DNA of 6,362 bases from the NCBI GenBank assembly GCA_020631575.1, contig JAHDGX010000052.1, forward strand, positions 1-6,362, in the 5' to 3' direction. The notes beneath the pieces are model-generated. The model saw only the letters and a list, made by a program, of their open reading frames with translations, searched no databases and had not been told where the DNA came from. A program made the position numbers and the translations under genes. Source of the DNA: Candidatus Altimarinota bacterium (GTDB lineage: Bacteria > Patescibacteriota > Gracilibacteria > BD1-5 > UBA6164). The first letter of the stretch is position 1; each line of letters begins with the position of its first letter. Shown here piece after piece: positions 6,241 through 6,362 of the stretch.

Positions 6241-6362
6241 ATGAAAGATATAGATTTATACAATCAAACCCAGAAGTACATCCAGAAGGAAATATCAACT
6301 TTTTCACAATGAGATATCGAAAAGCTAGGAAAAATAATTGAGAAACACTGAAAACTCTATTA
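6241..6362 (+). CDS. Start of a gene, possibly NAD-dependent DNA ligase N-terminus
   Basis: Forty codons are visible before the window ends, with two TGA codons read as glycine (residues 25 and 37). The predicted N-terminus is helical and charged. The stretch IEKLGKIIEKHGKLY, with the next codon beginning TA, resembles the first helix of LigA domain Ia, where L..LI..H...YY precedes the NMN-binding residues. The region that would prove it (PxISDxEYD) lies beyond base 6362, so the family is a guess. ATG 6241 follows AATAAGCG, which is not a Shine-Dalgarno sequence. The gene is divergent from the four minus-strand genes and has its own upstream control region. Confidence 0.5.

Noticed and set aside
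1..6362. CRISPR array, insertion sequence or prophage
   Set aside because: I see no regularly spaced identical repeats of suitable length, no transposase motifs with terminal inverted repeats and no phage genes; the short 11-bp units have no spacers.

Overview
The window reads coherently only if TGA is translated as glycine (genetic code 25). With the standard code every gene breaks into short fragments. With TGA = Gly there are five clean reading frames: four on the minus strand, and one entering from the right edge on the plus strand. Family motifs place TGA exactly on invariant glycines: VEIG in Elp3, and GGGGH and AAG in the DHHA1 motif of the DHH phosphoesterase. Together with the low GC content, this points to Gracilibacteria (BD1-5) or Absconditabacteria (SR1) in the Patescibacteria/CPR. 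CGA still reads as arginine, so only the stop codon looks reassigned.

Layout. 1-983 (minus) is the N-terminal 327 residues of an Elp3-type tRNA wobble-uridine modification enzyme, cut by the window edge. A clear promoter lies at 1003-1030, abutting a strong intrinsic terminator at 1032-1063. 1067-3229 (minus) encodes a 720-residue membrane-anchored, beta-rich, probably surface-exposed protein whose C-terminus resembles a pilin-like globular domain. 3314-4312 (minus) encodes a complete 332-residue NrnA-like DHH/DHHA1 phosphoesterase. 4375-5409 (minus) encodes a complete 344-residue protein I do not recognise. 5410-6240 is an 831-bp gap without a gene. It holds a promoter, a textbook terminator with an RNA-like folded stretch before it (minus strand), a 58-nt stem-loop, several short repeats and three tandem 11-bp units. 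6241-6362 (plus) is the start of another gene, possibly NAD-dependent DNA ligase.

The genes do not form an obvious pathway. Two concern RNA metabolism (tRNA modification, and degradation of very short RNAs or pAp), one is a cell-surface candidate and one is unknown. Terminators and promoters between them suggest mostly separate transcription units. None of the five starts has a Shine-Dalgarno sequence. The most interesting parts are the recoded glycine codons, the chimeric surface protein and the structured gap at 5410-6240, which may hold an undescribed small RNA or leader RNA.
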